A DNA stretch of 64,000 nucleotides from an uncultured Duncaniella sp. (lineage in GTDB: Bacteria; Bacteroidota; Bacteroidia; Bacteroidales; Muribaculaceae), in NCBI RefSeq assembly GCF_910578445.1, contig NZ_CAJTQC010000015.1, forward strand, positions 1 to 64,000. The letters are read 5' to 3'. Position 1 is the first letter of the stretch; each line of letters starts with the position of its first letter. Below, piece after piece: positions 41,701-49,875 of this stretch. Both the position numbers and the translations under genes were made by a program. The notes below the pieces were generated by a model. It was not told where the DNA came from. It saw only the letters and a list, made by a program, of their open reading frames with translations, and did no database searches.

Positions 41701-41863
41701 CTTCCACTATGGCCGTCGATGGCGATTCGCCTCCGTAGAAATTCCATACCCGGAAAGCATGTCCTATCTCGTAATTCTCAAAATCGCACACAGTGAACGG
41801 TGTGCCAAAAGCATTCGCGGAGCATAGAAGCGTACCGAAAACGCATGACAAAATTTTTTTCAT
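38795..41863 (-). CDS. Secreted multidomain GH10 endo-1,4-beta-xylanase
   Basis: 1022 residues from the ATG at 41863, which begins a proper signal peptide (MKKILSCVFGTLLCSANAFG). An upstream in-frame ATG at 41938 is rejected. Domains in order: a beta-sandwich, carbohydrate-binding-like region (about 22-180); a glycine/asparagine-rich beta-helical part with autotransporter-type strands (GTYTITGNTNNITGALSV, GGSGNIAGLTDIYGILAPGT; about 200-500); a linker; a GH10 barrel (about 640-975); and a C-terminal tail YYNIQGMRV/YKGLVIK. The acid/base E771 (WDVVNE) and nucleophile E888 (ITELDI) are present. It should cut xylan backbones outside the cell. No SusC/SusD lies next to it. It is large for a GH10 enzyme because of the N-terminal 600 residues. 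Confidence 0.92.
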   Translation of the reverse strand: MKKILSCVFGTLLCSANAFGTPFTVCDFENYEIGHAFRVWNFYGGESPSTAIVEADPANPANKVLHITLKGWNDYVEFTLPDEYAGARLTDTFASVSLMVYRDANDPCEEWKHFDAILGNDKLYEDDGWPSQGPKATWMEKSYALSAPSEGNTSTALRLGYNSENTDYYIDNVVLTSKYDDFIIHESGELNFSDPSSTSSNYTRYSTPINIPKDRHLNVYTSRYTYWTSDLMGEGRLNLHCGGERSYLGNEKGAMHPDWSEYTGDIHIYPYPDVNPSVKAGFYGLILAHGGKKFDSDNISESISRNNITTIWENNSVTLHDGATLSAESNNTARGYRIGTLTTEKGSNITGYYKNSSYRVYYAVGHSGYDSELAGQISATGNSKVGIIKEGKGTYTITGNTNNITGALSVIDGKVIIGNDVDEAKAKGLSGAIGCASNSSAAVTVYPGACLGGSGNIAGLTDIYGILAPGTDNPATLYIADFTGVNKPDLRLRPTSRLKMKIEGGDSSDCIDIAGNISYYNITASFQPSDKTPVIELIVPENHSLRQGDSFTLIKAAGKTSLNDIEWTFRIQYPKVCSWKVDEEITDGIYTLKATVTSTNYSGQGDKEIDDDSEDNTDNTDYYVNYEPDYNDPTPLCEYARQAGKRIGVAASVWRYDINDENSPKVKAMAEQFNMLVAENEMKFETIQPERGRFDFSGADRIVDFAEKHSMYMRGHTLVWHSQCPKWVSSDGKKNDRNYSREELLAIMENHIETVAGHYKGRVDEWDVVNEMLSDDQSAVRVDPDAFTLRTSVWETAIGSDFIEKAFKYAHRTDPEAKLFINEYGAEFMGEPKSEALYNLAKYLLSKGVPLHGVGLQCHFTTGELKIDKLVANIRRYQELGLECAITELDIAQADPKSPDAAKIQATDFGALVNGALMQTNCQSVLLWGISDPDSWRDNNPLIYDGQMRPKEAYYAVHAALRMQSENKSAIEDIETGYDTEVVNCEYYNIQGMRVTADYKGLVIKRELHSDGTIINSKEIRR

Positions 41864-41903
41864 GGGTGTTGTTGTGATGAATACTTCAGATGTTAAGTAT
41901 ATG

Positions 41904-41911
41904 CAAAGATA
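41904..41911 (-). promoter_or_regulatory. -7 element of the xylanase gene
   Basis: The minus strand reads TATCTTTG, 40 bases before the ATG at 41863, an exact TAnnTTTG match. It lies between the two candidate start codons, which further supports the internal start. Confidence 0.6.
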
Positions 41912-41993
41912 TATATTGGCATTCCAACACGAAAACACCCCGTGGGATTTGGGATTTGAATGTTACAGATGGATAACGATTTGAGACATGTGC

Positions 41994-43217
41994 TTATTTC
42001 AGCGTCAGCCGTGAGCTTTCGGCAAGTGGACGGGCTGCGGCGAGGATGCTTTCAGGGGTGATTGCTTGGACGGCTTCAATGGTTTCACGAAGTGTGCGCG
42101 TAGTGCCACGGTAGAGCATGTTCCGGCCCATAGAGATTGCCACCTGCTCGGAGTTGACCGACCCTACCGTAAGCTGGCCGATAAACTGGCGTTTGGCCGC
42201 TTCGAGTTTGCGCTGGCTGAACGGTGTGTCGACAAGTGGAAGGATGACACGGTCGATGAGCCGGAGGCAGCGTTTCACATCGTCGGGGTCACACCCGAAA
42301 TAGATGGTGAGCAAACCGTTGTCGCTCATCATTGATGTCGATGCGTCAATCGTGTAGACAAGTCCGTGGCGTTCGCGCAAGGCTACGTTGAGCAATGAGT
42401 TCATTCCCGGACCGCCGATTATATTGGCCAGAAGTGACAGGTCGAGACGGTTGGGGGAGAGAAGGCCGGGTATCCGTGTGCCGATGACTGTGTGGGCCTG
42501 AAATGATTCCCGGCTGTCGTTTGTGCGTGAGAAAGTCGGGTTGATGCGCGGGATTTCGCGGTCTAAAGGTTTGTCGTGGCGGGTGAATCCCTTGAAATGT
42601 TTTTCAGCAAGTGAAAACACCTTCTCAGGTGCGGTCGGCCCTGAATAGAAAAAGACTGTCCGCCCCGGGGTGAAACGATCTTCGAGCCATTTCCTGCAGG
42701 TCGAACTGTCAAAACGGCTGAGTGATTCGCGTGTGCCGAGTATGTTGTGTGACAGCGATGAGCCTTCATATATTATATCTTCAAAATCATCGAAAATGGC
42801 ATCGGCCGGGGTGTCGAGATAAGTGTCGATTTCTTCGCCTACGACAAGCTTTTCTTTTGCGAGTTCCGCTTCAGGGAAATTTGCATCGATAACCATTTCT
42901 GCAATAAGCGACAGCGCCCTTTCAAGATGTCCGGCAGGAAAGGTCGAATAGATGGCTGTTTCCTCTTTGGTCGTGTAGGCGTTTAGCTCTCCTCCGACAA
43001 GCTCCATGCGGTCGCGCACGAATGCCGCGCGGTGGCTGCCGGTCCCTTTGAATATGGTATGCTCTACAAAATGGGCAAGTCCATGTATTTCAGGACTCTC
43101 GTCGCGGCTGCCGGCGTTGATTACCACTCCGCAGTGTTCGACCGGGAGTCGGGTTGTGGATGCCACGATGCGCATGCCGTTGGGGAGAGTGTGATATTGA
43201 ATTGCAGTGTCTGTCAT
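41994..43217 (-). CDS. M16-family zinc metallopeptidase (processing-peptidase-like)
   Basis: 407 residues from the ATG at 43217; an ATG at 43238 is also in frame but would leave only about 9 bases of leader from the predicted transcription start. The N-terminal M16 half starts HTLPNGMRIV and has the inverted zinc motif HFVEH in GLAHFVEHTIFKG, with the downstream E in the GGELNAYTTKEETAIYSTF region. The C-terminal inactive half contains RERHGLVYTIDAS. No signal peptide is seen, so it is probably cytoplasmic, where M16 enzymes degrade peptides. It is transcribed divergently from valS. Confidence 0.93.
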   Translation of the reverse strand: MTDTAIQYHTLPNGMRIVASTTRLPVEHCGVVINAGSRDESPEIHGLAHFVEHTIFKGTGSHRAAFVRDRMELVGGELNAYTTKEETAIYSTFPAGHLERALSLIAEMVIDANFPEAELAKEKLVVGEEIDTYLDTPADAIFDDFEDIIYEGSSLSHNILGTRESLSRFDSSTCRKWLEDRFTPGRTVFFYSGPTAPEKVFSLAEKHFKGFTRHDKPLDREIPRINPTFSRTNDSRESFQAHTVIGTRIPGLLSPNRLDLSLLANIIGGPGMNSLLNVALRERHGLVYTIDASTSMMSDNGLLTIYFGCDPDDVKRCLRLIDRVILPLVDTPFSQRKLEAAKRQFIGQLTVGSVNSEQVAISMGRNMLYRGTTRTLRETIEAVQAITPESILAAARPLAESSRLTLK

Positions 43218-43248
43218 TTCGAATTTGATATGAGCCATTTGTCAGGCG

Positions 43249-43311
43249 TGCAAAATTACAAAAAATCCATGCTAACTCTCAGTGGGTTCGGCTATTTTTT
43301 GTAATTTTGCA
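43249..43311. promoter_or_regulatory. Divergent mirror promoters of the M16 peptidase and valS
   Basis: 43249-43266 and 43294-43311 are exact 18-base inverted copies of each other. Each copy contains a -7 element TAATTTTG pointing outwards: minus strand at plus 43251-43258 for the peptidase, plus strand at 43302-43309 for valS. The 27-base centre has no obvious symmetry. Confidence 0.7.
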
Positions 43312-43351
43312 CCATTATTCTGAAAAATAACCCTTCATATTACAAGCTTTT

Positions 43352-45970
43352 ATGGAAGAATTAGCTACGAAGTATGATCCTCGTGCCGTGGAAGACAAAT
43401 GGTATGCCTACTGGATGCAGCACCGTCTGTTTCATTCCGAACCTGATGCACGTGAACCATATACAATCGTAATCCCACCACCAAATGTGACCGGTATACT
43501 CCACATGGGTCACATGCTTAACAATACAATTCAGGACATCCTTGTGCGCCGTGCTCGTCTCATGGGCAAAAACGCCCTGTGGGTTCCCGGCACTGACCAC
43601 GCTGCAATTGCCACTGAGGCTAAGGTGGTCAACAAGCTTGCGCAGGAAGGCATAAAGAAGAGCGACCTTTCGCGCGAAGAGTTCCTCAGCCATGCGTGGG
43701 AATGGAAAGAGAAGCACGGCGGCATCATTCTTGAACAGCTCAAGAAGCTCGGTGCTTCATGTGACTGGGAGCGCACAGCGTTCACCATGGACGACATCCG
43801 TTCGCGCAGCGTCATCAAGGTGTTCGTCGATCTCTACCGCAAGGGTCTCATCTATCGTGGCAAGCGTATGGTCAACTGGGACCCCAAGGCCAAGACCGCT
43901 CTTTCGGACATCGAAGTGATATATAAGGAGGAGCATTCGAAGCTCTACTATCTCCGCTACAGGATTGTCGGTGAGGACGGATATGCCGTTGTGGCCACAA
44001 CCCGCCCTGAGACAATCATGGGTGACACTGCAATGTGTATCAACCCCAACGACCCGAAGAACCAGCATCTTCGCGGCAAGAAGGTCATCGTGCCCCTTGT
44101 CAACCGTGAAATCCCTGTCATCGAGGATGATTACGTGGAGATTGACTTCGGTACAGGCTGCCTGAAGGTCACCCCGGCCCACGATATGAACGACAATATG
44201 CTCGGTGAGAAACATGGTCTTGAAACCATCGACATCTTCAACGATGACGCAACTGTCAGCGAGGCTGCCGGTATGTATGTCGGCATGGACCGTTTTGCCG
44301 TGCGTGAGCAGATTGCAAAGGATCTTGCAGAAGCCGGACTTATCGAAAAAATCGAGGAATATGAGAATAAGGTCGGATATTCCGAGCGCAACCCCGACAC
44401 CGCTACCGAGCCGCGTCTGAGCGACCAGTGGTTCTTGAAGATGGAATCGCTTGCCGAGCCTGCGCTGAAGGCTGTGGATGAAGGCGTGATTAAGTTTGTG
44501 CCCGATAAATTCAAGACCACCTACGACCGCTGGCTTATCGATATCCGCGACTGGTGTATCTCGCGTCAGCTCTGGTGGGGTCACCGTGTGCCCGCTTGGT
44601 ATCTCCCCGACGGTTCGTTTGTCGTAGCCGAGACCGCCGACGAGGCTCTGTCGCTTGCCCGTGAAAAGGATGCGGCTCTCACTGCTGCTGATCTCCGTCA
44701 GGACGAGGATTGCCTCGACACTTGGTTCTCGTCATGGCTCTGGCCTATCTCGCTGTTCAACGGTGTTCTTGAACCTGACAACGAGGAAATCAAATACTAC
44801 TATCCGACTGCTGACCTCGTGACCGGTCCTGACATCATCTTCTTCTGGGTAGCCCGCATGATTATGGCAGGATATGAGTGCATGGGTAAGCAGCCGTTCA
44901 ACAATGTCTACTTCACCGGTATTGTCCGCGACGAAATCGGCCGTAAGATGTCGAAACAGTTCGGCAATTCGCCCGATCCTCTTGAACTCATCGCTGACTA
45001 TGGCGCTGACGGTGTCCGCATGGGCATCATGCTTTCAGCTCCTGCCGGCAACGATATTTTCTTCGACAAGAAACTCTGCGAGAACGGACGTAACTTCTGC
45101 AACAAAATCTGGAATGCCTTCCGTCTCGTCAAGGGCTGGGAGGTTGACGATACAATCGAACAGCCCGAAAGCTCACGCAAGGCCGTCGAGTGGTTCAACT
45201 CGAAGTTGTCGGAGGCCGTGGCTGAAATCAACGATTCGTTTGACAAGTTCCGCATATCCGAGGCGCTCATGACCACCTATCGTCTCTTCCGCGACGAATT
45301 CTCGTCTTGGTATCTTGAGATGGTCAAGCCGGACTATCAGAAGCCTATCGACCGTGCCGGCTATGAGGCCACAATCGGATTCTTCGATTCGCTCCTCCGC
45401 CTGCTCCACCCCTACATGCCGTTTATCACCGAAGAGCTCTGGCAGCATCTCGGTGAACGTCGCGAGGGTGAGTCAATCATGTATGCCTCGATGCCGGTGG
45501 CAGGTGTGGCGGACGCAAAGATTCTTGCCGATATGGAGATGGTCAAGGAAGTGATCAACGGTGTCCGCGGTGTCCGTGCGCAGCGCAACATCCCTTCGCG
45601 CGACGCTCTTCAGCTCAACATCGTCGGCTCGTCAATTCCGATGGAGGCTGTGGCCGTTAAGCTCGGCAATCTTTCAGGTATAGCGACCGTGACGGAAAAA
45701 GACCCTGCAGCGGCTTCATTCCTTGTCGGTACGACTGAATTCAACATCCCCTTGCTGAATAACATGGATGTCGAGGCTGAGATTGCCAAGCTCACCAAGG
45801 AACTCGATTACCTCCGCGGTTTCCGCACGTCGGTTGAGAAGAAGCTCTCCAATGAGCGTTTTGTCAACAATGCGCCTGCAGCCGTTGTCGATGGCGAACG
45901 TAAGAAGCTCGCAGATGCGACTTCTAAAATCGAGTCTATCGAGGCTACGATTGCCGCTCTCAAAGGTTGA
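43352..45970 (+). CDS. valS: Valyl-tRNA synthetase
   Basis: 872 residues, normal for the family. Class I motifs are present: HIGH-type PPNVTGILHMGH and KMSKS-type GRKMSKQFGNSP. The editing (CP1) domain shows TTRPETIMGDTA and the conserved TPAHD. The C-terminal anticodon-binding part is followed by a coiled-coil tail (AEIAKLTKELDYLRGF) that grips the tRNA. It charges tRNA-Val, of which two copies lie at 558-790. It is monocistronic, bounded by its own promoter and the 18-bp terminator at 45991-46029. Confidence 0.98.
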   Translation: MEELATKYDPRAVEDKWYAYWMQHRLFHSEPDAREPYTIVIPPPNVTGILHMGHMLNNTIQDILVRRARLMGKNALWVPGTDHAAIATEAKVVNKLAQEGIKKSDLSREEFLSHAWEWKEKHGGIILEQLKKLGASCDWERTAFTMDDIRSRSVIKVFVDLYRKGLIYRGKRMVNWDPKAKTALSDIEVIYKEEHSKLYYLRYRIVGEDGYAVVATTRPETIMGDTAMCINPNDPKNQHLRGKKVIVPLVNREIPVIEDDYVEIDFGTGCLKVTPAHDMNDNMLGEKHGLETIDIFNDDATVSEAAGMYVGMDRFAVREQIAKDLAEAGLIEKIEEYENKVGYSERNPDTATEPRLSDQWFLKMESLAEPALKAVDEGVIKFVPDKFKTTYDRWLIDIRDWCISRQLWWGHRVPAWYLPDGSFVVAETADEALSLAREKDAALTAADLRQDEDCLDTWFSSWLWPISLFNGVLEPDNEEIKYYYPTADLVTGPDIIFFWVARMIMAGYECMGKQPFNNVYFTGIVRDEIGRKMSKQFGNSPDPLELIADYGADGVRMGIMLSAPAGNDIFFDKKLCENGRNFCNKIWNAFRLVKGWEVDDTIEQPESSRKAVEWFNSKLSEAVAEINDSFDKFRISEALMTTYRLFRDEFSSWYLEMVKPDYQKPIDRAGYEATIGFFDSLLRLLHPYMPFITEELWQHLGERREGESIMYASMPVAGVADAKILADMEMVKEVINGVRGVRAQRNIPSRDALQLNIVGSSIPMEAVAVKLGNLSGIATVTEKDPAAASFLVGTTEFNIPLLNNMDVEAEIAKLTKELDYLRGFRTSVEKKLSNERFVNNAPAAVVDGERKKLADATSKIESIEATIAALKG

Positions 45971-45990
45971 TAGCCATATAGCATTATAAA

Positions 45991-46029
45991 AAAGAAACGC
46001 CTTGCAGATTGTCTGCGAGGCGTTTCTTT
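45991..46029. terminator. Bidirectional terminator between valS and ferritin
   Basis: AAAGAAACGCCTTGCAGA (45991-46008) pairs with 46012-46029 over 18 bp with one G-U pair and loop TTG. A and T tracts flank both sides, so it can serve both convergent genes. Confidence 0.9.
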
Positions 46030-46054
46030 TATAATGCCGGTAGTTTTATCCGAT

Positions 46055-46570
46055 TTATTCGGCGAGGGCAGCCGGGGCGGTATATGTACGCGCTCCAAGC
46101 TCCTGATCGAGCATATAGAGACCCATGCCGTTGTCACCGATAAGAGAGAACTTGTCGATGAGGGTGCGGCAGTTGTCTTCCTCTTCCACCTGTTCGCTGA
46201 CGAACCAGTTGAGACGGTCGCGGGTAGCGTAGTCCTTTTCGGCTTCAGCGAGTGAATAGAGGTCGTTGATAAGAGCGGTTACTTTCTTCTCATGTTCAAG
46301 TGTAGCCTTGAATGCTTCAAGAGGAGATGCCCATGTGGTGGGTACTGCATCAATAGGTTTGAGGACGACACGGCCACCACGCTGGTTGACATAGTTCATG
46401 AAGATTGTGGCATGGGCCTGTTCTTCCTGAAATTGGATTTTGAACCAGTTGGCAACGCCGGGCATACCTTCGGCTTCAAAATGAAGGGCCATTGAGAGAT
46501 AAAGATATGCGCTCCAGAACTCAGCATTGATCTGAGCGTTGATGGCATCCTGAACTTTAGTGTTTAGCAT
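46055..46570 (-). CDS. ftnA: Ferritin (non-heme, FtnA type)
   Basis: 171 residues, typical of a bacterial ferritin. It starts MLNTKVQDAINAQINAEFWSAYLYLSMALHFE, with the iron ligands in the first helix. The EEQAHATIFMNYVNQRGG segment carries the second glutamate and histidine, and the WFVSEQVEEE segment carries the third-helix ligands. The 24-subunit shell stores iron and protects against oxidative damage. It is monocistronic, with its own promoter and the shared terminator at 45991-46029. Confidence 0.96.
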   Translation of the reverse strand: MLNTKVQDAINAQINAEFWSAYLYLSMALHFEAEGMPGVANWFKIQFQEEQAHATIFMNYVNQRGGRVVLKPIDAVPTTWASPLEAFKATLEHEKKVTALINDLYSLAEAEKDYATRDRLNWFVSEQVEEEDNCRTLIDKFSLIGDNGMGLYMLDQELGARTYTAPAALAE

Positions 46571-46607
46571 ACGAAATAATGATTTATGCGGTTAGAATTT
46601 CGAAAGG

Positions 46608-46636
46608 CAAAAATACAGACTTTTTGTAAGAAACAA
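46608..46636 (-). promoter_or_regulatory. Promoter of the ferritin gene
   Basis: On the minus strand a -7 element TATTTTTG (plus 46608-46615) lies 18 bases downstream of a -33 TTG (plus 46634-46636), giving a leader of about 35 bases to the ATG at 46570. Confidence 0.65.
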
Positions 46637-46673
46637 ATCCTCGAGGTGAAAGTTTTTTACAACGAAGCTGTAT

Positions 46674-47969
46674 TTATCGGCCGATCTTATCGTAAAGCTT
46701 CTGGAATTTAAGTGCGATTTCAGCTGTGCAGAGATTGTTGATTGAACCGACATGGGTGTGGTGGACATCGCGCACAGGTTTGTATGTACCGTTTTGTACT
46801 TCGAGCCCTACTTTCTTGTATGCTTCGCGGAATGGCATGCCGGAGAGGACGAGACGGTTGACTTCCTCGACGGTGAAGAGGTAGTCATAGCGCGGATCGT
46901 CGATGATGTCGCGTTTCACACGGATGTGTTGGAGCATGAAATCAGCCATGTCCAGACATTGTGTCATCTCGGTTGTGGCCGGGAAGATGATGTCTTTGAG
47001 CAATTGCAGATCGCGGTTGTAGCCGAGGGGGAGATTGGCCGTCAGAAGTGCGATTTCATTTTGGATTGACTGAAGACGGTTGCATTTTCCGCGCATGATT
47101 TCAAACACGTCGGGGTTTTTCTTGTGGGGCATGATTGACGACCCTGTGGTTAGCTCGTCGGGGAACGAGATAAAACCGAAGTTCTGACACATCCACATGC
47201 ACACATCCATTGCCAGATGTCCGAGTGTCGATGCGATGGCGCTGATTGCCATCGAGGCCGCACGCTCTGTTTTTCCGCGCGACATCTGGGCTGCAACAAC
47301 GTTGTAGTGGAGAGTCTCGAATCCAAGCAGGCGGGTTGTCATCTCGCGGTCGAGGGGAAACGACGAGCCGTAGCCGGCAGCTGAACCGAGGGGATTCTGG
47401 TTGGCGACATTGTAGGCAGCCACAAGCATCTGCATATCATCCACGAGCGACTCTGCATATGCGCCGAACCACAGTCCGAACGACGACGGCATTGCCACTT
47501 GCAGATGGGTGTAGCCCGGCATGAGTACATCCTTATATTCCTCGCTGAGCGACTGCAGACGGTCGAAGAGCCTTTTGACGGCTTCGGCAAGGTTCTTGAG
47601 TTCGTCGCGCATGAAGAGTTTGAGGTCGACCAGCACCTGATCGTTGCGTGAGCGTCCGGAATGAATCTTTTTCCCTACATCACCTAACTTGGCGGTGAGC
47701 ATGAATTCGACTTGGGAATGTACATCCTCAACTCCGGGTTCGATGGTGAACTCACCGCGCTCAATGACTTCGGCGATTTCTCCGAGAGCCTTGAGCAGGA
47801 CTTCGAGCTCATCGGCTGAAAGGAGTCCGATGCTTTCAAGCATTTTGATATGTGCCATAGAGCCTTGGACATCATAGCGTGCCAGACGGAGGTCAAGTTC
47901 GCGGTCGTTGCCGACGGTGAATTCCTCAATCATTTTATCGGGTTCGAATCCCTTGCTCCAAAGTTTCAT
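46674..47969 (-). CDS. argH: Argininosuccinate lyase
   Basis: 431 residues. Fumarase/aspartase superfamily signatures are present: HSGRSRNDQVLVDLKLF, the MPGYTHLQVAMPSSFG segment with the catalytic His, and the catalytic-serine loop GSSIMPHKKNPDVFE. It releases fumarate from argininosuccinate to give arginine, the last step of the pathway. It is last of the eight minus-strand arginine genes, 34 bases after the deacylase gene. Confidence 0.97.
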   Translation of the reverse strand: MKLWSKGFEPDKMIEEFTVGNDRELDLRLARYDVQGSMAHIKMLESIGLLSADELEVLLKALGEIAEVIERGEFTIEPGVEDVHSQVEFMLTAKLGDVGKKIHSGRSRNDQVLVDLKLFMRDELKNLAEAVKRLFDRLQSLSEEYKDVLMPGYTHLQVAMPSSFGLWFGAYAESLVDDMQMLVAAYNVANQNPLGSAAGYGSSFPLDREMTTRLLGFETLHYNVVAAQMSRGKTERAASMAISAIASTLGHLAMDVCMWMCQNFGFISFPDELTTGSSIMPHKKNPDVFEIMRGKCNRLQSIQNEIALLTANLPLGYNRDLQLLKDIIFPATTEMTQCLDMADFMLQHIRVKRDIIDDPRYDYLFTVEEVNRLVLSGMPFREAYKKVGLEVQNGTYKPVRDVHHTHVGSINNLCTAEIALKFQKLYDKIGR

Positions 47970-48003
47970 TGTATAATATATGTGGGGATGTTTTTAATTC
48001 TTA

Positions 48004-49071
48004 TTATAATGATAGTGATTCAATGAGACGGCGGTATAGCGGGATGGCTGTCTCTATTTCGGAAATCAGCACGAATTCATCGGCTGAATGGCTTCGAGAT
48101 GACTGGCCCGGTCCGATTTTAAGCGACGGGAAGTCATACATGAGCGACATGTCGCTTGTAGTCGGTGAGACGAAGGTCTCACACCCGAGTGCGGTCGCAG
48201 CCCTGACGAGAGGATGGCTTTCGTCGATGACTGATGCGCGTACGCGGGTCGAACGAGGTGTCAGGGTGGAGTATTCCACCGTTTCGCGCAGTAGGCCGAC
48301 GGTCTCCTCATTGCTGAAAGCATCTGTAGTGCGAATGTCGACCACCCAATTGCATTTGTCAGGGATGGCATTGTGCTGCCATCCGGCGTTTATCTGGGTG
48401 ATATTGACGCTTATCGGTCCGAGGATTGATGATTCCTTTGGGAAACGGAAAGCGCGCATCCGTTCGATATCGGACATAGCACGGTAAATGGCATTGATGC
48501 CTTCGCCACGCGCGGCGTGACCTGTCACACCTGCTGTCTCGCAGTCGAGCACGACGAGGCCGCGTTCGGCAATAGCCGCCTGCATCCCTGTCGGCTCTCC
48601 GACAATGGCACAGCTGACGGTGATTCCCTGCTCTTTGAGATGAGGGAGAAAGGCACGCATGCCGTTTTCGCCTCCGACCTCTTCCTCTGCGGTAATCGCC
48701 AGAAGCAGATTGAACGGCAGGGGTGCATTACGCAATTCAAGGAAGACTTCCATCAGCGCCACAGCCGATGCGCCTGCGTCATTGCTTCCGAGTCCATAGA
48801 GCCTGTCGCCTTCAATCGACGGTGTGAAGGGGTCGCGTGTATATGTTGCCGCCGGCTTCACAGTGTCGTGATGGGAGTTGAGCATGAGCGTCGGGCGGGA
48901 ATTGTCAAATCCGTCCGACAAGGCATATATGTTGTTTCGGAAGCGCATTGGCGAAGCGCCTCTGCTTTGCAGTCGGTCATATATAATGGCGGCTGTGTCT
49001 TCTTCCTGACGTGAAAGAGACTGAGTGGCTATCAGCTCTGACAGAAGGCTTACGGCATCGGGGTGGTTCAT
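48004..49071 (-). CDS. M20-family N-acylornithine/acylcitrulline deacylase (ArgE-like)
   Basis: 355 residues. Zinc ligands appear in LMLNSHHDTV (His, Asp), GSNDAGASAVALME (bridging Asp), TAEEEVGGENGMRAF (catalytic and binding Glu), then GEPTGMQ and the late SHSADEFVLI region. It belongs to the ArgE/DapE/CPG2 group. Because the carbamoyltransferase here works on the acylated substrate, the deacylase most likely acts on N-succinyl- or N-acetylcitrulline rather than acetylornithine; this is inference from the cluster. It lies between argB (11-base gap) and argH. Confidence 0.88.
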   Translation of the reverse strand: MNHPDAVSLLSELIATQSLSRQEEDTAAIIYDRLQSRGASPMRFRNNIYALSDGFDNSRPTLMLNSHHDTVKPAATYTRDPFTPSIEGDRLYGLGSNDAGASAVALMEVFLELRNAPLPFNLLLAITAEEEVGGENGMRAFLPHLKEQGITVSCAIVGEPTGMQAAIAERGLVVLDCETAGVTGHAARGEGINAIYRAMSDIERMRAFRFPKESSILGPISVNITQINAGWQHNAIPDKCNWVVDIRTTDAFSNEETVGLLRETVEYSTLTPRSTRVRASVIDESHPLVRAATALGCETFVSPTTSDMSLMYDFPSLKIGPGQSSRSHSADEFVLISEIETAIPLYRRLIESLSL

Positions 49072-49082
49072 CGTTGCGGAAG

Positions 49083-49859
49083 TTATTTTCTTATCACAGT
49101 ACCACGGTCGGTGGTGAGAGCGTCGGAGTGCTTGATGGTGACACTGCTGACACCGGCATCAATTGCAGCAAAGGCATTGTCGATTTTCGGAATCATGCCC
49201 TTGTTGACAATATTTCTGGCTCGCAGGTCAGCGTAGATTTCGGGTGTAATCAGGCTGATGAGCGAATCGGGACGGTCGAGATCCTCCATTACACCCGGTT
49301 GCTCGAAACAGAAGATGAGTTCGGCAGGTGCGACCCTTGACGCGCCGATTGCCACCGATGATGCGATGGTGTCGGCATTGCAGTTGAGAAGTGTGCCGTT
49401 GCCGTCGTGGGTAATCGCGCAGTAGACAGGCGTGATACCGGCTTCGAGTAGGGATGCGATGAGGGATGAATTGACTCCCTCGGGCTTTATGTCGCCCACA
49501 AAGCCGTAGTCGATTGGTTCGGGATTACGGCGGGTGGCTTTTATGGCGTTGCCGTCAGCACCGGTGAGACCGATGGCATTGCATCCGGCTGCCTGAAGCA
49601 TTGAGACGATGCGCTTGTTGACCAGTCCGGCGTAGACCATGGTGACCACATCGAGTGTCTCGCGTGTGGTGACGCGTCGTCCCTCAATCATGGTTGTGGG
49701 TATGTCGAGACGCGCGCTCATGCGGGTGGCTTCCTTGCCACCTCCGTGAACCAGAATCTTTTTGCCGGGAAGCTTGACGAAATCATTGACGAAACGGGCG
49801 AGTGCGTCGGGATTGTCGACGACGTTGCCTCCGATTTTTATAACTTTGATAGTCTCCAT
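49083..49859 (-). CDS. argB: N-acetylglutamate (N-acylglutamate) kinase
   Basis: 258 residues from the ATG at 49859; the frame is open further upstream but that part overlaps argF' and has no family similarity. It starts METIKVIKIGGNVVD, the amino-acid-kinase glycine loop. It continues with ILVHGGGKEATRM, TGADGNAIKATRRNPE and the late GGMIPK-like NKGMIPKIDNAF segment. It phosphorylates the gamma-carboxyl of N-acylglutamate, here probably N-succinylglutamate. The gap to argF' is 16 bases. Confidence 0.94.
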   Translation of the reverse strand: METIKVIKIGGNVVDNPDALARFVNDFVKLPGKKILVHGGGKEATRMSARLDIPTTMIEGRRVTTRETLDVVTMVYAGLVNKRIVSMLQAAGCNAIGLTGADGNAIKATRRNPEPIDYGFVGDIKPEGVNSSLIASLLEAGITPVYCAITHDGNGTLLNCNADTIASSVAIGASRVAPAELIFCFEQPGVMEDLDRPDSLISLITPEIYADLRARNIVNKGMIPKIDNAFAAIDAGVSSVTIKHSDALTTDRGTVIRK

Positions 49860-49875
49860 ATCGGTCTGTCGGAAA

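Noticed and set aside
41863..41938. Upstream ATG of the GH10 xylanase
   Set aside because: The predicted -7 element at 41904-41911 lies downstream of it, and the internal ATG starts a clean signal peptide.
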